DNA from: Brevibacterium pigmentatum
Lineage (GTDB): Bacteria; Actinomycetota; Actinomycetes; Actinomycetales; Brevibacteriaceae
Direction: 5' to 3'
DNA: 64,000 bases
NCBI RefSeq assembly: GCF_011617465.1
Contig: NZ_CP050153.1
Coordinates: 2,914,001 to 2,978,000 of the forward strand
In this document: one piece after another, positions 1 to 9,046 of the stretch
Layout: every line of letters begins with the position of its first letter
Position numbering within the stretch: position 1 is the first letter of the stretch
Notes under the pieces: model-generated
What the model saw: the letters and a program-made list of their open reading frames with translations, nothing else
The model's database searches: none
Told to the model about the DNA's origin: nothing
Program-made: the position numbers and the translations under genes

Positions 1-566
1 TCGTCGCCAAGCATATGTCGCCGAACCACCTGCTCCATCGCCGCAAAACCGGCGGCGTTACCGAGTTCGCTACGAAGATCCAGCACGGTTCGAGCCGGCG
101 TTGTCACTCGCAGCCCCTCAACAGTGCAGATGTCTTCTTCCGCGATCACCCTGCGTCGACGCACCAGTTCGCTTGTCCGCGTACTCGCTGCCGGATGGAA
201 CACCGACACTGATGTATCCGGCTCATTGAACAACCCGATCCTATGCAAGCGTGCAGCGGAGACTCCGCAGATGATGTCGTCCGGGCGAAAGTGCGGATAG
301 TGGACGATCCGCAGATGCTTCAGATGTTCTTCATACCTGCGTGCATGAGCAGGTTCTTTGCTCAGGCCCGCTTCATGCTGCTCGAGCCAGGGCACGTCCG
401 TTGCGAAGGTGGAGAACCGCCTGTGTGCTCGGACGTCGCACCTTCGGATCACCGAATACACGCCTCGAGACAATCGCTTCAGACAGCAATCCAAGGCTCC
501 CCGGATCTCCGTTGTTGAGACTCCGACATTGCGCAGGTCCTGGAAGTAGACAATATTGCTCTTCAT
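1..566 (-). CDS. AbiEi-like / DUF559-type protein, C-terminus cut by the window edge
   Basis: An open frame runs leftwards from an ATG at 566 to the window edge with no stop, giving 188 codons of an N-terminal fragment. The first 40 residues (DLRNVGVSTTEIRGAL, then RLSRGVYSV) look like the start of the AbiEi antitoxin family, a small winged-helix domain ending in a GVY motif. Further on are GVSAARLHRIGL (about 101-112) and VTTPARTVLDL (154-164), pieces typical of actinobacterial AbiEi/DUF559 proteins, which usually end in a restriction-endonuclease-like domain. That domain would lie outside the window. No cognate AbiEii toxin is seen, so an active toxin-antitoxin role is not supported. The ribosome-binding site is weak, so the start could differ. 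The family call is by motif resemblance only. Confidence 0.6.
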   Translation of the reverse strand, partial: MKSNIVYFQDLRNVGVSTTEIRGALDCCLKRLSRGVYSVIRRCDVRAHRRFSTFATDVPWLEQHEAGLSKEPAHARRYEEHLKHLRIVHYPHFRPDDIICGVSAARLHRIGLFNEPDTSVSVFHPAASTRTSELVRRRRVIAEEDICTVEGLRVTTPARTVLDLRSELGNAAGFAAMEQVVRRHMLGD

Positions 567-874
567 TTCGCCACCATGTCGAAACGCGGTCAACAGCGAC
601 AAGACCTGATTCGAAGGCTGTGGATACGGCCTGACCATCCACAGACGGGAGGAGGACGAGTCTGCGGAGACCCTGCATGCCACTGCGTCTGAGTCGTGAC
701 GATGTACTGGCGCCCGGGTCTTCGCCTCAAGTCAAGCCGAACCGAGGCCCTAGCTGCTGACGGCCCCGTTTGAGTTGGAAAGCCCCTGTTTGAAACCGTG
801 TTTTCTGACTGCGAGTGTGCCGTAGCCATCCACAGCGGGAGGCGTACGAGTCGCGGCCGGCGAGGGCCTACCTC
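567..874. other. Intergenic region with an imperfect direct repeat
   Basis: About 300 bases with no convincing gene lie between the start of the AbiEi-like gene and the stop of rsmI. It holds two imperfect copies of a roughly 32-bp sequence, at 635-667 and 826-856. Both begin CCATCCACAG, then read GGGAGG, and end ACGAGTC and GCGG. The copies differ by small indels. The short open frames here lack ribosome-binding sites and family resemblance. The region may be a remnant of a duplicated gene edge. Confidence 0.5.
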
Positions 875-1855
875 TCACTCGCGGTGAAGCCAGGCCTCGT
901 AGACGTCGCGCTTCGACAGGCCGAACTTCTTCGCCACCTGACCGGCGGCATCCTTGGCGCGCACACCGGAGTCGACCAGCGCGCTGACCTCACCGAGGTG
1001 GTCCTCCGGAGCCGTTTCGACCTCCGTGGCACCGGCGAGCACCAGGGTCAGTTCCCCGCGCAGCCCATCGGCGGCCTGATCGCGCAGGGATCCGACGGTC
1101 CCGCGCAGTGTCTCCTCAAAGGTCTTCGTCAACTCGCGGCTGATGGCCATGGGACGGTCGATGCCGATGATCTCGGCAAAGTCGTCCATCGCGTCGGCGA
1201 TGCGGTGCGGGCTCTCGAAGAAGAGCATCGTCCGCTTCTCAGCCTTGAGCTCGGTCAGCAGGGTCCTGCGCTGCCCGGACTTGCGGGGCAGGAACCCTTC
1301 GAAGCTGAACCGATCGCTCGGCAGCCCCGAGACCGCAAGGGCCATGAGCACCGCTGAGGGACCCGGCGTCGACGTGATCGGAAGTCCCGCCTCGCCGCAG
1401 GCCTTGACCACGCGGTAGCCGGGATCGGAGACTGCGGGCATCCCCGCGTCGGAGAGCAGAACAACTGTCTCACCAGCAGCGATGATGTCGACAAGCTCGG
1501 GCGCTCGGTGGCCCTCATTATGGTCGAAGACGCTCATGACCCGCTTCGTGTGGGTGAGGTCGAGCCGCTGCGCCAGGGACAGGAACCGGCGCGTGTCCTC
1601 GGCGGCGATGACATCGGCGGTCTCGATGGCCTCCCGCATCCGCGGGCTCGCATCGCCGAGGTTGCCGATCGGAGTCCCGACCAGGATGAGTCGTCCGCCG
1701 GTGAGTTTCGGACCCCGCCCCGCTGGGGCGAGGTCGCCATCGGTGCGGTGGTCGGCCGCCTCGGCGAGGTCGCCGTCAACTCGGTGGTCGGCCGTTTCGG
1801 CGGGATCCTCGTCCGAGGTGAACTCAGGATTCGGAATCGAGGAATCCTCGGTCAC
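875..1855 (-). CDS. rsmI: 16S rRNA (cytidine(1402)-2'-O)-methyltransferase
   Basis: RsmI uses S-adenosylmethionine to 2'-O-methylate C1402 in the decoding centre of 16S rRNA. The 326-residue product has the family's start LILVGTPIGNLGD (about 56-68), followed by AAEDTRR, the SDAGMPAVSDPG loop and the C-terminal GELTLVLAG segment. The first 50 residues are an acidic, probably disordered extension with a duplicated ADHRxDGDL unit, and its DNA contains one CTCGCCGAGGCGGC repeat (1755-1768). The start is a GTG at 1855 that overlaps the TGA of the upstream DUF4190 gene, so translation is probably coupled. In mycobacteria rsmI and pmt are adjacent and divergent. Here three DUF4190 genes lie between them. 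Confidence 0.93.
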   Translation of the reverse strand: MTEDSSIPNPEFTSDEDPAETADHRVDGDLAEAADHRTDGDLAPAGRGPKLTGGRLILVGTPIGNLGDASPRMREAIETADVIAAEDTRRFLSLAQRLDLTHTKRVMSVFDHNEGHRAPELVDIIAAGETVVLLSDAGMPAVSDPGYRVVKACGEAGLPITSTPGPSAVLMALAVSGLPSDRFSFEGFLPRKSGQRRTLLTELKAEKRTMLFFESPHRIADAMDDFAEIIGIDRPMAISRELTKTFEETLRGTVGSLRDQAADGLRGELTLVLAGATEVETAPEDHLGEVSALVDSGVRAKDAAGQVAKKFGLSKRDVYEAWLHRE

Positions 1856-2283
1856 GAAGCCCCTTCAGCAGCGAAGATCAGCGCGAACATCCCGAGGTAG
1901 AGGAGGATCATGAAGACCCAGAAGAGGATCCAGAGGATGGTGCCGATGTAGCCGACCCACAGAGCCGCGATCGCCATGCCGTCGCCGCGCTCACCGCGTT
2001 CCTTGATCTGCTTGCGGGCGATATGGCCCATGATGATGCCGGCGATGCCGCCGATGAAGACCGACGAGATGACACCGAAGATCGAGGCGCACATGCCGAC
2101 GATAGCCAGCACGTTCGTCGGCGGAAGCTGCTGGTACACATAGCCGGGACCACCGGCGTACTGCGCATTGGCCGCGTAGGCGTTGTTCTGGCTGTACGAC
2201 TGGGCACTGTATGAGCTGCCCGCGTTCGACTGGGGCTGCTGGTAGTACATGTCCGGATTGTTCCAGTTGTTCTGGCTGCTCAT
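1852..2283 (-). CDS. DUF4190 membrane protein (paralogue 1)
   Basis: A 143-residue protein with a Gln/Asn/Tyr/Ser-rich N-terminal tail (about 1-55) and a DUF4190 domain. The domain has two long hydrophobic hairpins around residues 57-88 and 107-140, separated by the conserved GHIARKQI..RGERGDGMAIA loop. The architecture predicts a small membrane protein with an exposed low-complexity tail. Its biochemical role is unknown. It overlaps rsmI by four bases and is the first of three paralogues (see 2440-2955 and 3179-3880) that share the loop and the NVLAIVG-like first segment. A purine-rich SD (AGGAGA) precedes the ATG. Confidence 0.85.
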   Translation of the reverse strand: MSSQNNWNNPDMYYQQPQSNAGSSYSAQSYSQNNAYAANAQYAGGPGYVYQQLPPTNVLAIVGMCASIFGVISSVFIGGIAGIIMGHIARKQIKERGERGDGMAIAALWVGYIGTILWILFWVFMILLYLGMFALIFAAEGAS

Positions 2284-2439
2284 AGCGAAGTCTCCTTGTG
2301 GTTGCCTTCAACGGTACAGAGTCGTCGGTGGCGGCAAAAGGTGGGGCGGTTACAGGTCAATCACAGTTGGGGATGCGGGCCGTGGGATGGGATGCCGGTT
2401 CTGCCTTGCCGGGGCGGGCTCCCCCGACGGGATGCGGCA

Positions 2440-2955
2440 TCAGCTGACGGTTCCTCCTCCGGCAGTGATCGCCGCGCCGATCATGAGGGCGATGACGCCG
2501 AAGTAGATCAGCCAGAACGCGGCCCAGAAGAGCACGCTCAGATAGCTCAGCCACAGCCCGGCGACGGCCATTCCGTTGCCGCGTTCACCGCGAGCTTTGA
2601 TCTGCGAGCGGGCTATATGGCCGAAGATGATGCCGACGATGCCGAGGAGGAAGAACGTGGAGATGAACGAGATGAGGCCGAGCACCAGCGCGACGATCGA
2701 CGAGGAGTTCGTCGGCGCCACCTGCTGGTAGACGACGACCGGCGCCCGATTTCCGTAGGTCACCGGTGCCTGAACCAAGGCAGGCGCGTGGACCGGTGCG
2801 GGCGAGTGAACCGGTGCGGGCGAATGGACCGGCGCGGGTGAGTGGACCGCGACGGGGGCGTGGACCGCGACGGGGGCGTGGACCGCGACGGGGGCGTGGA
2901 CCGAACCGTTCGATCCGGTGTAGGTGTTCCCGAGGGGCAGTACGCGAGTGTTCAT
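2440..2955 (-). CDS. DUF4190 membrane protein with His-Ala/Ser-Pro repeat tail (paralogue 2)
   Basis: A 171-residue DUF4190 protein. Residues about 20-65 form a tandem hexapeptide series of the VHAPVA and VHSPAP type, encoded by six 18-bp DNA repeats. The DUF4190 domain follows, with two hydrophobic stretches around 85-115 and 130-165 and the shared GHIARSQIKARGERGNGMAVA-like loop. A periodic His/Pro tail of this kind could bind metal or cell-wall material, but nothing in the sequence proves it. It sits between the other two paralogues in the same orientation, so local duplication is likely. Confidence 0.82.
   Translation of the reverse strand: MNTRVLPLGNTYTGSNGSVHAPVAVHAPVAVHAPVAVHSPAPVHSPAPVHSPAPVHAPALVQAPVTYGNRAPVVVYQQVAPTNSSSIVALVLGLISFISTFFLLGIVGIIFGHIARSQIKARGERGNGMAVAGLWLSYLSVLFWAAFWLIYFGVIALMIGAAITAGGGTVS
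2791..2898. repeat. Six 18-bp tandem repeats inside the DUF4190 gene
   Basis: Six head-to-tail 18-bp units. The last three (2845-2898) are identical, reading GACCGCGACGGGGGCGTG on the + strand. The first three (2791-2844) are diverged, of the GACCGGTGCGGGCGAGTG type. They encode the VHAPVA/VHSPAP hexapeptides on the minus strand. The identity of the last three units points to recent slippage, so copy number probably varies between strains. Confidence 0.9.
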
Positions 2956-3178
2956 GTCCGTTCCGTTCCGCTGGCTGTCGTTGATCGTCAGGCCTGTTCT
3001 GGGCCGTCTTCAACGGTTGTCCAGATGTCTGAGATCAACGCTACCCACGTGCGGCGAGCGCGGTGGCCGAATCGTGTTGCAGTCCTGCACCACACGTTGC
3101 AGAACACCCTCGCCGAGGCGGCCCGACCGTCCCGTATCCGCGTGACCTCGGCAGTCGTCCGAGGTCACGCGGAGCGGC

Positions 3179-3880
3179 TCAGTAGCTGCTCATCATGCCC
3201 AGGAAGCCGATGCCCATGATGCCGATCATGATGATCGCCATGAGCAGGCCCAGGGCGATGGTCACGTAGCCGATGATGAGACCGGCGATCGCCTGTCCGC
3301 GGCCTTCTTCGCCGGTGGTCTTGATCTGGCTGAGGCCGATGTGGCCGAAGATGACGGCGAGAATCGGTGCGATCCACAGGAGCATCGCGATGATGCTGAA
3401 GATGACGCCGATGATCGGAATCATCGACAGCAGGCCGCAGACGAATCCTCCGCCGATTCCGGCGATGCCCATCCACATCGACCACACGGCCATCTTGTTG
3501 GGTGCGGGACGGACGAAGACCGGCTGCGCGCCGTAGGTCATCGGCTGACTGTAGGCACCCGGCTGACTGTAGGCATCGTAGGCGTTCGGCTGGCTGTACG
3601 CGCCGGGCTGACTGTAGGCGTTCTGCTGGCCGTAGGCGCCGGACTGTCCATACGAATTCTGCTGACCGTACGGCTGCCCCTGCGAGTACTGCCCGGCACC
3701 AGACCCATACTGATACTGCCCTGCACCAGACCCATACTGACCTGCGCCGGAACCGTACTGGCCCGGCTGTCCCTGTCCGGGCTGCGGCTGGGATCCATAG
3801 TTGTTGTTGAACTGCTGCGAGCCGACCTGGGGAGGATCGCTCGGGCGGTAGTTGGGGTTGTTCGACACGTTGTGCACCAT
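3179..3880 (-). CDS. DUF4190 membrane protein with Gly/Tyr/Gln-rich repeat tail (paralogue 3)
   Basis: A 233-residue protein. About 125 residues of low complexity come first, with repeats of the GQYGSGA and GAYSQP type. A DUF4190 domain follows, with hydrophobic segments near 130-165 and 195-230 and the HIGLSQIKTTGEEGRGQAIAG-type loop, diverged from the other two paralogues. The long Tyr/Gln/Gly tail resembles disordered, prion-like or adhesive sequences. Function is unknown. The gene faces away from pmt, and the 276-base gap to pmt carries both promoters. The ATG at 3880 is the first in frame. Confidence 0.82.
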   Translation of the reverse strand: MVHNVSNNPNYRPSDPPQVGSQQFNNNYGSQPQPGQGQPGQYGSGAGQYGSGAGQYQYGSGAGQYSQGQPYGQQNSYGQSGAYGQQNAYSQPGAYSQPNAYDAYSQPGAYSQPMTYGAQPVFVRPAPNKMAVWSMWMGIAGIGGGFVCGLLSMIPIIGVIFSIIAMLLWIAPILAVIFGHIGLSQIKTTGEEGRGQAIAGLIIGYVTIALGLLMAIIMIGIMGIGFLGMMSSY

Positions 3881-4156
3881 TTTCGCTCGGACTCCGGCTA
3901 TCTCCCACTACTCTAGTGGTGCACGCAGGCGAATGCCCAAGAATCCTGCTCAAGGTGCCGAACCTCATGCCGAGCCGGCCCAGCCGACCGCCCCGCCTGC
4001 TGTCAGCGCACCCCGCACATCCCCGCCGGCCGCAGCAAACCCACCCAGCACTCCCCCGTTCCCCGCCTCTCCGACCGCCCAGCCCCTCAACAACCGCTGT
4101 CTTCCCTGCGGGTCGCATGAGAGCCCCGCCCGCCGAGATCTCTAAACTGGACTCCG

Positions 4157-6154
4157 ATGACACACACCGCAGACTCCCCGGCCCCCACCAGGCGCATCGC
4201 CCGCGAGCGCCTGGCGAGGAAACGCGAAAAGGTGCGTGCCGGCGCCGCTACGATGCGCCGCGAAACCTTCCACGCCGGCATGTGGGCCACCCGCGCACCG
4301 CTGTGGATGTGGCCCACGCTGCTCGTCATCACCGGAATCGGCGCGACCCTGCGCCTCTTCCGCCTCGACTTCCCGCATCGCCTGATCTTCGACGAGACCT
4401 ACTACGTCAAGGACGGCTACTCGGTCATCAACTTCGGGTACGAACGCTCCTGGCCCGAGAACGCCGACGACTCCTTCAACGCCGGCGACCCCAGCGTCAT
4501 CGAGCCCACCCCCGAATACGTCGTCCATCCACCCCTGGGCAAATGGCTCATCGGGTGGGGCATCGACCTCTTCGGCGCCGACGATTCGTTCGGCTGGCGC
4601 TTCACCGTGGCAATCATCGGCACCCTGACGATCTTCCTCCTCGGCGTCATCGCCTGGAAGCTCTTCCGCTCGGCGTTCTTCGCCTGCGTCGCCGCCGGCC
4701 TCCTCGCCATCGACGGCGAGCACTTCGTCCATTCCCGCACGAGCCTGCTCGACATCGTGCTCATGGCCTTCGTCCTCCTCGCCTTCTTCTTCATCCTCCT
4801 CGACCGCGAGCAGGTGACGAAACGCTTGGCCACCTGGACCCGATCGACGACGAATCCCTCGCCCCCATCCACTCCCACCGAGGCGGCACCAGCTCCCACA
4901 CCGAACCTCACCGAGGCGGCGCCGACGCCCACGTCGTCCCCCACCGAGGCGGCCGCCTCCGCCCCTTCCGACCCCAATGAGATCCCCCGAACCTTCCCGC
5001 CCGCACTCACCGAGTCGATTTCCTCAACGGCCCCTGTCACCGAGGCGGCCCCGCCCACCGCGGCAGCCCGACGTCGGCATCGGGCCAAATCCAGGGACGT
5101 GATCAACTTCGGGCCCCGCCTCGGCGTGCGTCCCTGGATCTTCGCGGCAGGGATCAGCCTCGGCCTGGCTGCGGGAGTGAAGTGGTCGGGTCTGTATGCA
5201 TTGGCGGCGTTCGGGATTCTGCTCGTTCTGTGGGATGTGCATTCGCGGTATCGGGCCGGGGTCGTGCATCCGTGGCTGGGCATGTTCATCCGCGACAGCA
5301 TCCCGTCGTTCTTCAAACTCGTGCCGATCGCGGTCGTGACCTATCTGGCGTGCTGGACCGGGTGGATCCGGTCGGACGGTGCGTGGGACCGGCAGTGGGC
5401 GGCTGAGAATTTCGGCTGGTGGCGTGCACTGCCGGAGTGGTTGGACTGGCTGCCGTCGCTGGCGCACTACCACTACACGGCGTATTCGTTCCACGTCGGA
5501 CTGGACTCGGAGCATCCGTACATGTCGAACCCGTGGGGTTGGATCGTGCAGTGGCGGCCGACGTCGTTCTACTACGAGTCCTACGACAAGGGCGATATGG
5601 GGTGCATGGCCGCGAAGTGCTCCTCGGCGATCACCTCGGTGGGCAATCCTGTGATCTGGGGCTTGGCCGCCTTGGCGGTGCTCGTCTGCCTCATCGTGTG
5701 GATCATCCGCCGAGACGTCCGCCCCGCCGTCATCCTCGCCGGCCTGGCAGCGACCTGGCTGCCATGGTTCGCCTACCAGGAGCGGACGATCTTCACTTTC
5801 TACACCATCGTCATGGTGCCCTTCGTGGTGCTCGCGGTGACGTACTGCCTGACTCTCGTCTGGGGACGGGTGCCTGCGGGTGGGCGGGCGGCTGTCACCG
5901 GGCAAGCGGCCGCGCACCAGGTCGGTTCGCCGTCGGTGCCGTCAGCTTCGGCCGCTGAGCGAATGGCGGCAGGGCCGGTGAAGAAGCAGCGTTTCGCCCG
6001 GATCTCGGCGGCGCTGTTCGCCAGGCGGCTGAGCGTCGGCCTCGTCCTCGTCGCAGCCATCCTCGCCTTCGCCTACTTCTGGCCCATCTACACCGGCGAG
6101 GTCATCCCGTTCTCGGCCTGGAACAACCGCATGTGGAACATCACCTGGCGCTGA
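4157..6154 (+). CDS. pmt: Dolichyl/polyprenyl-phosphate-mannose protein O-mannosyltransferase
   Basis: A polytopic GT-C enzyme of the GT39 family. It transfers mannose from polyprenyl-phosphate-mannose to Ser/Thr of exported proteins on the outer face of the membrane. The 665-residue product shows the family's first-loop signature with the acidic pair DE at 79-80 (FDETYYVKDGYS), the HPPLGKW motif at 124-130 and many membrane segments, ending in the conserved NRMWNITWR-like tail. Residues about 232-305 are an unusual Pro/Thr/Glu/Ala insertion with repeated TEAA units, each encoded by CACCGAGGCGGC. Codon use changes to near-uniform C-ending codons there. It is transcribed away from the DUF4190 genes. 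In other actinobacteria pmt neighbours rsmI, as it roughly does here. No clear SD precedes the ATG. Confidence 0.93.
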   Translation: MTHTADSPAPTRRIARERLARKREKVRAGAATMRRETFHAGMWATRAPLWMWPTLLVITGIGATLRLFRLDFPHRLIFDETYYVKDGYSVINFGYERSWPENADDSFNAGDPSVIEPTPEYVVHPPLGKWLIGWGIDLFGADDSFGWRFTVAIIGTLTIFLLGVIAWKLFRSAFFACVAAGLLAIDGEHFVHSRTSLLDIVLMAFVLLAFFFILLDREQVTKRLATWTRSTTNPSPPSTPTEAAPAPTPNLTEAAPTPTSSPTEAAASAPSDPNEIPRTFPPALTESISSTAPVTEAAPPTAAARRRHRAKSRDVINFGPRLGVRPWIFAAGISLGLAAGVKWSGLYALAAFGILLVLWDVHSRYRAGVVHPWLGMFIRDSIPSFFKLVPIAVVTYLACWTGWIRSDGAWDRQWAAENFGWWRALPEWLDWLPSLAHYHYTAYSFHVGLDSEHPYMSNPWGWIVQWRPTSFYYESYDKGDMGCMAAKCSSAITSVGNPVIWGLAALAVLVCLIVWIIRRDVRPAVILAGLAATWLPWFAYQERTIFTFYTIVMVPFVVLAVTYCLTLVWGRVPAGGRAAVTGQAAAHQVGSPSVPSASAAERMAAGPVKKQRFARISAALFARRLSVGLVLVAAILAFAYFWPIYTGEVIPFSAWNNRMWNITWR

Positions 6155-6476
6155 TCGGCTGACGTTGGCGGGTACTTACGCGCCGCACTGGCGTCGCCGA
6201 ACCACGCCGCTGACAGCTTCGAGCTGCACCTCATTGAGTTCTGTTCGACCTGTCATCGAGTTCTGTTCCACTCGTCATCGCCTTTTGAGCAGATACTCGT
6301 ATTCGAACCGGATTATCCGTCCAAAAGTCGATGAGGCTTCCACTGGCTCTGCCCAGTCAGCACCCATCGTCCGCCAACCACCAGCGCATCGGTCACGGGT
6401 TCGCCATCGAAGGGTCGCCTCGGCGACATAGCGTGTTCACCTCGAGGTAACACCCCGTCGTTAGCGTCGAATCATT
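6155..6476. promoter_or_regulatory. Intergenic region with 22-bp direct repeats upstream of the nonulosonate genes
   Basis: A 322-base spacer with no credible gene. At 6231-6280 a 22-bp unit is present twice, with a partial third copy. The units read TCAT(T/C)GAGTTCTGTTC, then a variable six bases, then TCATCG. Spacing by two helical turns is what a cooperatively bound regulator would need. The rest is lower in GC than its flanks and may hold the promoter of the downstream gene, which starts at a GTG with no visible SD. It may therefore be translated from a leaderless or near-leaderless transcript. Confidence 0.45.
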
Positions 6477-7960
6477 GTGAATGACCAATCGACGACCTAC
6501 GAGCCCAACGCAACCGAGTTTCAGTCAGAAATGAAGCCGGATGCGCGCACCACCGTGGCCGCAAATGAGGCGGCAGAAAGCACCTCCCCCACTCCCCACC
6601 GCACCGTCGCGATCATCCCCGCGCGCGGAGGATCCAAGGGCATCCCGCTGAAGAACCTGCAGAAGGTTGCGGGAATCTCGCTGCTGGCCCGCGCCATCAA
6701 CGCCGCCCAGGCCAGCCCCAGCATCGACCGTGTGATCGTCTCGACCGACCACGACGGAATCGCAGCCGAAGCCGTCCGCGCCGGCGCCGAGGTGGCCCAC
6801 CGTCCCGCCGAGATCGCCGGAGACACCGCAACCAGCGAATCCGCACTCATCCACACCCTGTCGACCCTCGACGAGGACTTCGACATCACCGTGTTCATGC
6901 AGTGCACCTCCCCGTTCATCGACTCCGCCTCGATCGAAAACGCAGTGCGCACGGTCCGTGACGACGACGCCGACGTCGTCTTCTCCGCCGTCGAAGACCA
7001 CTCCTTCCTGTGGCGCCTCGACGACGACACCCAGGCTGTGGCCGTCGGACACGAAGCCAGCTTCCGCCCGCGCCGCCAGGACCGCGCCAAGCACTTCAAC
7101 GAAACCGGCGCCTTCTACGTCATGCGCACCTCCGGCCTCATCGAGCACGAGCACCGCTTCTTCGGCCGCATCGGCATCGAGGAGGTCCCGCCCGAGCACG
7201 CCCGCGAGATCGACGACATGTCCGACCTCACCCTCGTCCGCGCCATCGCCTCGAAGCAGGAGACCGCGCAGGTCATCGACGTCGACGCCCTGGTCACCGA
7301 CTTCGACGGCGTCCACACCGACGACGGTGCCTACGTCGACGAGGACGGAAACGAACAGGTCCGCGTCCACCGCGGCGACGGCATGGGCGTCTCGCGCCTC
7401 GTGAAGTCCGGCGTGCCCATGATGATCCTGTCGAAGGAACGCAACCCGGTCGTCACCCGCCGTGCGGAGAAGCTGGGCGTCGACGTCGCCCAGGGCATCG
7501 ACAACAAGGCGAGCATCCTCGACGCGTGGATCACCGCCAACGACCTCGACCCGGCCCGCGTGGCCTACGTCGGCAACGACATCAACGACCTCGAGGCCTT
7601 CGACGTCGTCGGTTGGCCCATCGCCGTCGCCGACGCCCACCCGCGGGTCCTCGCTGCCGCCCGCGTCATCCTCGATCGGCCCGGCGGACGGGGTGCGGTG
7701 CGTGAGGTCTGCGACCTCATCCCGATCCCCGCCGAGGCGGCCGAACCACTTCCGAATCCGACGCTGACCTCACTGCGGTCGCCCACCGGACACCCATCGA
7801 CCTTGGCAGGCCACCAGTCAGAACATCTGGCCGGCCACCAGTCGGCGGCCATGTCCGGCCACGCGTCCGCCTTCCCCGACGATCAACCGTCCGTCCCGCG
7901 GCACCAGCCGCAGTTCACCCACCGCGCGGAGATTTCGCGTGCCAACCGAAAGCAGGTTTC

Positions 7961-7964
<4 letters not shown>
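6477..7964 (+). CDS. CMP-nonulosonate (sialic-acid-like) cytidylyltransferase fused to HAD phosphatase
   Basis: A two-domain enzyme of 495 residues. Residues about 43-262 are an N-acylneuraminate cytidylyltransferase (NeuA family) with the nucleotide-binding RGGSKGIPLKN motif at 50-60, which activates a nonulosonic acid as its CMP sugar. Residues about 266-418 form a KdsC-like HAD phosphatase. It has the nucleophile motif DFDGVHTDD (275-283), the LSKERNPVV segment and VGNDIND (365-371), where the first Asp of the usual GDD is Asn but the later Asp is kept. A disordered tail with HQS repeats follows. The fusion resembles animal CMAS and suggests that a 9-phosphate is dephosphorylated before activation. 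The start is a GTG. The gene overlaps the NeuB gene by four bases. Sugar identity is not shown by sequence. Confidence 0.88.
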
Positions 7965-8848
<884 letters not shown>

Positions 8849-8904
8849 ACCACACCTGACACCGGGCGCTTGCCCGGACGCGAGCGTTGATTCGGCGCCA
8901 TCAC

Positions 8905-9046
8905 CTCACCGAGGTGGTGGCGCCGATTCGCGTTCCCTCGCCGAGGTGGTGGTACCGGTTCGCATTCCCGCCGTCGTCAGCGGCGGGTTGGGTTCGCTGT
9001 CCCCTCACCGAGGGGGCTCGATCGATCCGTGTCCCCGCCGTCGTCA
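8905..9046. repeat. Degenerate direct repeats between neuB-like and pyruvyltransferase genes
   Basis: Three related units begin at 8905, 8937 and 9004 with CTC(A/G)CCGAGG, followed by TGGTGG or GGGCTC. The last two units share a downstream CCCGCCGTCGTCAG. They reach the stop codon of the convergent pyruvyltransferase gene. The core is a T-variant of the GCCGAGGCGGC motif seen throughout the window. No clear terminator hairpin with a U-tract is visible. Confidence 0.55.

Noticed and set aside
6165-6431. An 88-codon frame in the spacer before the nonulosonate genes
   Set aside because: Ser/Arg/Thr-rich product without domain or SD, overlapping the 22-bp repeats.
6525-7640. A 371-codon minus-strand frame opposite the cytidylyltransferase gene
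   Set aside because: The + strand frame has clear NeuA and HAD motifs. The antisense product is Asp/Val/Gly-rich and matches nothing.
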